In this document: positions 49,070 through 50,978 of the stretch, piece after piece | Layout: each line of letters begins with the position of its first letter | Position numbering within the stretch: position 1 is the stretch's first letter | Assembly (NCBI RefSeq): GCF_003236315.1 | Contig: NZ_POTY01000011.1 | Span: 1-50,978 of the forward strand | Direction: 5' to 3' | Source: Micromonospora craterilacus | GTDB lineage: Bacteria > Actinomycetota > Actinomycetes > Mycobacteriales > Micromonosporaceae | DNA length: 50,978 nucleotides | Notes under the pieces: model-generated | Told to the model about the DNA's origin: nothing | The model's database searches: none | What the model saw: the letters and a program-made list of their open reading frames with translations, nothing else | Program-made: the position numbers and the translations under genes

Positions 49070-49172
49070 CTCTCCGGCCGGCGGTGAGCGCCGGCACTCG
49101 GTGTTCGGGTGGGCGGCAGAGGGTGACATTTCCCGGCGGCCGGACAACTTCCGCCGCAAGTTACCGGGGCGT

Positions 49173-49178
49173 TAACGT
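49173..49178 (+). promoter_or_regulatory. -10 hexamer of the thiolase gene
   Basis: TAACGT ends 6 nt before the ATG at 49185 and no ribosome site is visible, suggesting a leaderless transcript. Confidence 0.5.
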
Positions 49179-49184
49179 TGGCCC

Positions 49185-50444
49185 ATGCCGATTGAGTCGT
49201 CCCGCGACGCCGTCATCGTCGCCACCGCCCGCTCCCCCATCGGCCGGGCCCACAAGGGGTCCCTCCGCGACCTCCGTCCGGACGACCTGGCCGCCACCAT
49301 CGTGCGTGCCGCCCTGGACAAGGTTCCCCAGCTCGATCCGCAGCAGATCGACGACCTCTACCTCGGGTGCGGCCTGCCCGGCGGCGAGCAGGGCTTCAAC
49401 ATGGCCCGCGTGGTCGCCGTACTGATGGGCCTCGACGGCCTGCCCGGTGCCACGCTCACCCGCTACTGCGCCTCCTCGTTGCAGACCACCCGGATGGCGA
49501 TGCACGCGATCCGGGCCGGCGAGGGCGACGTCTTCGTCTCCGCCGGGGTCGAGGCCGTCTCCCGGTACGCCCGGGGCAACTCCGACGTCCTGCCGCCCGA
49601 GGCACAGGCCGTGGTGGGTCGCTGGGAGAACCCCCGGTTCGCCGAGGCACGCGAGCGGTCCAAGGTCCGCGCCGAGGCCGGCGCACCGGTCTGGACCGAT
49701 CCGCGCGAGAAGGAGGCGCTGCCCAACGTCTACCTGGCCATGGGGCAGACCGCCGAGAACCTCGCCCAGGTGTACGACGTGACCCGCGCCGACATGGATG
49801 CCTTCGGCGTACGCAGCCAGAACCTGGCCGAGAAGGCGATCGCCGACGGCTTCTGGGCCCGCGAGATCACCCCGGTCAGCACGCCGGACGGCACGCTGGT
49901 GAGCGCCGACGACGGTCCGCGTCCGGGGGTGACCCTGGAGGCGGTCTCCACACTGAAGCCGGTCTTCCGCCCCGACGGCCGGATCACCGCCGGCAACTGC
50001 TGCCCGCTCAACGACGGGGCCGCCGCCGTGGTCGTGATGAGCGCCCAGCGGGCTGAGGAGTTGGGGATCACCCCGCTGGCCCGGATCGTCTCCACGGGCG
50101 TCACCGCGTTGTCGCCGGAGATCATGGGGCTCGGCCCGGTGGAGGCGAGCCGGCAGGCGCTCAAGCGGGCCGGGATGACCATCGACGACGTCGACCTCGT
50201 CGAGATCAACGAGGCGTTCGCCGCCCAGGTGATCCCGTCGTACCGCCAGCTCGGCATCCCCGAGGAGAAGCTGAACGTGATGGGCGGTGCGATCGCCGTC
50301 GGCCACCCCTTCGGCATGACCGGTGCCCGGATCACCGGCACGCTGCTCAACGCCCTGCAGTGGCACGACAAGACCATCGGCCTGGAGACCATGTGCGTCG
50401 GCGGCGGGCAGGGCATGGCGATGGTCCTCGAACGCCTCAGCTGA
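49185..50444 (+). CDS. Acetyl-CoA C-acetyltransferase (thiolase)
   Basis: This thiolase condenses or cleaves acyl-CoA and acetyl-CoA. The 419-aa protein has the nucleophile Cys95 in TRYCASSLQTT, GVEAVSRY, NEAFAAQVIPSYR, the active-site His in GHPFGMTGAR, and the C-terminal Cys404 in CVGGGQGMA. It falls in the FadA-like biosynthetic/degradative group, near Rv1074c in gene order. It starts leaderlessly. With acetoacetyl-CoA synthetase at the other end of the window it forms part of acetoacetyl-CoA metabolism, though not as one operon. Confidence 0.94.
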   Translation: MPIESSRDAVIVATARSPIGRAHKGSLRDLRPDDLAATIVRAALDKVPQLDPQQIDDLYLGCGLPGGEQGFNMARVVAVLMGLDGLPGATLTRYCASSLQTTRMAMHAIRAGEGDVFVSAGVEAVSRYARGNSDVLPPEAQAVVGRWENPRFAEARERSKVRAEAGAPVWTDPREKEALPNVYLAMGQTAENLAQVYDVTRADMDAFGVRSQNLAEKAIADGFWAREITPVSTPDGTLVSADDGPRPGVTLEAVSTLKPVFRPDGRITAGNCCPLNDGAAAVVVMSAQRAEELGITPLARIVSTGVTALSPEIMGLGPVEASRQALKRAGMTIDDVDLVEINEAFAAQVIPSYRQLGIPEEKLNVMGGAIAVGHPFGMTGARITGTLLNALQWHDKTIGLETMCVGGGQGMAMVLERLS

Positions 50445-50475
50445 GCGATCTGGGCGGGCCGGCCGGCACCGCCAC

Positions 50476-50518
50476 CAGGTTCGGGTCGGCGCTCCGAGCA
50501 GGTTCGGGTCGGCGCTCC
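50476..50518. repeat. 23-bp tandem repeat at a convergent junction
   Basis: CAGGTTCGGGTCGGCGCTCC occurs at 50476-50495 and 50499-50518 (period 23). The last base of the second copy is the first of the stop codon of the 111-aa gene, so the repeat is partly within its 3' end. A weak GGCGG/CCGCC stem lies just upstream. Confidence 0.65.
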
Positions 50519-50853
50519 TAGAGCGCGGTCCGGGTCGCGGCCACCTCGGTGGCGGCCCGGGCCAGGACCTCGTCGGGCGGGCCGGCGGCGAGCAGGTCGG
50601 TCGCGACCACCCGGAGCTGGTCGGGCAGGGCCAGGTCGTTGTCGAGCCGGGGTACGCTGCGCCGCGGCTCGCCCTCCGCGTCGGCGGTGAGGTTGGCGAT
50701 CTCCTGCACCAGCCGGTGCACCAGATCCCCTCGGGAAACGTTGCCGGCCGACGCGATGGCCGACCACCGCGGCTGCTGCCAGTGCCCCACCTGCCGCACC
50801 AGCAGTTCCACTCCCCGCCCCAGTTCCACGCCCCGCACCTCGTCGCCACCCAC
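50518..50853 (-). CDS. Hypothetical protein, 111 aa
   Basis: I do not recognise this protein. It is 111 aa, mostly helical and acidic-to-neutral, with LVHRLVQEIANLTADAEGEP and PDQLRVVATDLLAAGPPDEVLARAA as amphipathic helices, and no membrane segment. The GTG at 50851-50853 follows TAGAGT by 6 nt, so a leaderless transcript is likely. It converges on the thiolase gene. Codon use is typical, which supports it being real. Confidence 0.7.
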   Translation of the reverse strand: MGGDEVRGVELGRGVELLVRQVGHWQQPRWSAIASAGNVSRGDLVHRLVQEIANLTADAEGEPRRSVPRLDNDLALPDQLRVVATDLLAAGPPDEVLARAATEVAATRTAL

Positions 50854-50859
50854 GCCCGC

Positions 50860-50865
50860 ACTCTA
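50860..50865 (-). promoter_or_regulatory. -10 hexamer of the 111-aa gene
   Basis: TAGAGT on the minus strand ends 6 nt before the GTG at 50853, with no ribosome site between. Confidence 0.45.
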
Positions 50866-50884
50866 CGCACCGCCACCCCGCCGC

Positions 50885-50960
50885 CGTCGATCATGCAGTT
50901 TCGGTCGCCCAAAAACCCCTTTTGGACCGTTATGCCGCGACCAGAATCGCATGATCGACG
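50885..50960. repeat. Nested palindromic intergenic element
   Basis: A three-tier inverted repeat: CGTCGATCATGC (50885-50896) with GCATGATCGACG (50949-50960), 12 bp perfect; GGTCGC (50903-50908) with GCGACC (50937-50942); and CCAAAA (50909-50914) with TTTTGG (50920-50925). It is about 76 bp long and carries no ORF. Its layout matches palindromic elements I recall as repeated in Micromonospora intergenic DNA, but copies elsewhere cannot be checked here. Confidence 0.55.
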
Positions 50961-50978
50961 GGGCGGAGCGGGGCGGGG

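Overview
The window is high-GC (roughly 70-75%) actinobacterial chromosome, most like Micromonosporaceae (Micromonospora or a relative). The evidence is the codon bias, frequent GTG/TTG starts, long antisense shadow ORFs, a mycothiol-dependent enzyme (Mca), a secreted GH11-CBM2 xylanase, and a palindromic intergenic repeat. I see no rRNA, tRNA, CRISPR array, insertion sequence, integrase or plasmid/phage module. Most genes are chromosomal housekeeping or conserved actinobacterial genes, with one accessory stretch at about 25.4-45 kb.

Layout. 0-4.6 kb: lipid and ketone-body metabolism (acetoacetyl-CoA synthetase, hotdog thioesterase, acyl-CoA dehydrogenase) plus a small membrane protein. 4.9-11.3 kb: UDP-glucose dehydrogenase and a 1634-residue multipass membrane protein with an N-terminal zinc ribbon. 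11.4-13.1 kb: purK-purE. 13.2-18.3 kb: a thioredoxin-fold DUF255 protein, a membrane GGDEF-EAL protein and a 97-aa membrane protein. 18.3-20.5 kb: mca, a DUF4307 protein and greA. 20.6-25.3 kb: ilvA, a DUF4328 protein, an amidase and metB. 25.4-27.6 kb: an AbiEii-like nucleotidyltransferase with a small partner, a HIT protein and msrA. 27.7-34.5 kb: a secreted RHS polymorphic toxin with an unrecognised C-terminal tip and an overlapping small membrane protein that is probably its immunity protein. 34.9-39.8 kb: a three-gene operon for the osmolyte N-acetylglutaminylglutamine amide (NAGGN). 39.9-43.5 kb: a secreted alpha/beta hydrolase and an rnz-GNAT operon preceded by an attenuator-like leader with a tiny ORF. 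43.7-46.6 kb: the xylanase and cystathionine beta-synthase. 46.7-50.9 kb: a DUF1232 protein, two tandem SGNH hydrolases, a thiolase and an unrecognised 111-aa protein.

From memory, two blocks keep the gene order of Mycobacterium tuberculosis: fadE25-purE-purK (Rv3274c-Rv3276c) and thiolase-SGNH-cbs-metB-greA-DUF4307-mca-small membrane protein-DUF255 (Rv1074c-Rv1084). Relative to that order, the RHS, NAGGN, rnz and xylanase genes sit as an insertion between metB and cbs. The insertion is the most likely acquired part.

How the genes work together. metB and cbs are the two ends of the (reverse) trans-sulfuration interchange of methionine and cysteine. Mca and MsrA belong to thiol and oxidative defence. 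AsnO-like, Ngg and M42 proteins form one osmoadaptation unit. purK-purE supply one step of IMP synthesis. Transcription signals are unusually legible: at least nine genes have a -10-like hexamer 6 or 7 nt before the start codon, which suggests leaderless mRNAs, and six intergenic regions carry long perfect or near-perfect terminator-like hairpins, five of them between convergent genes or just after a gene end.
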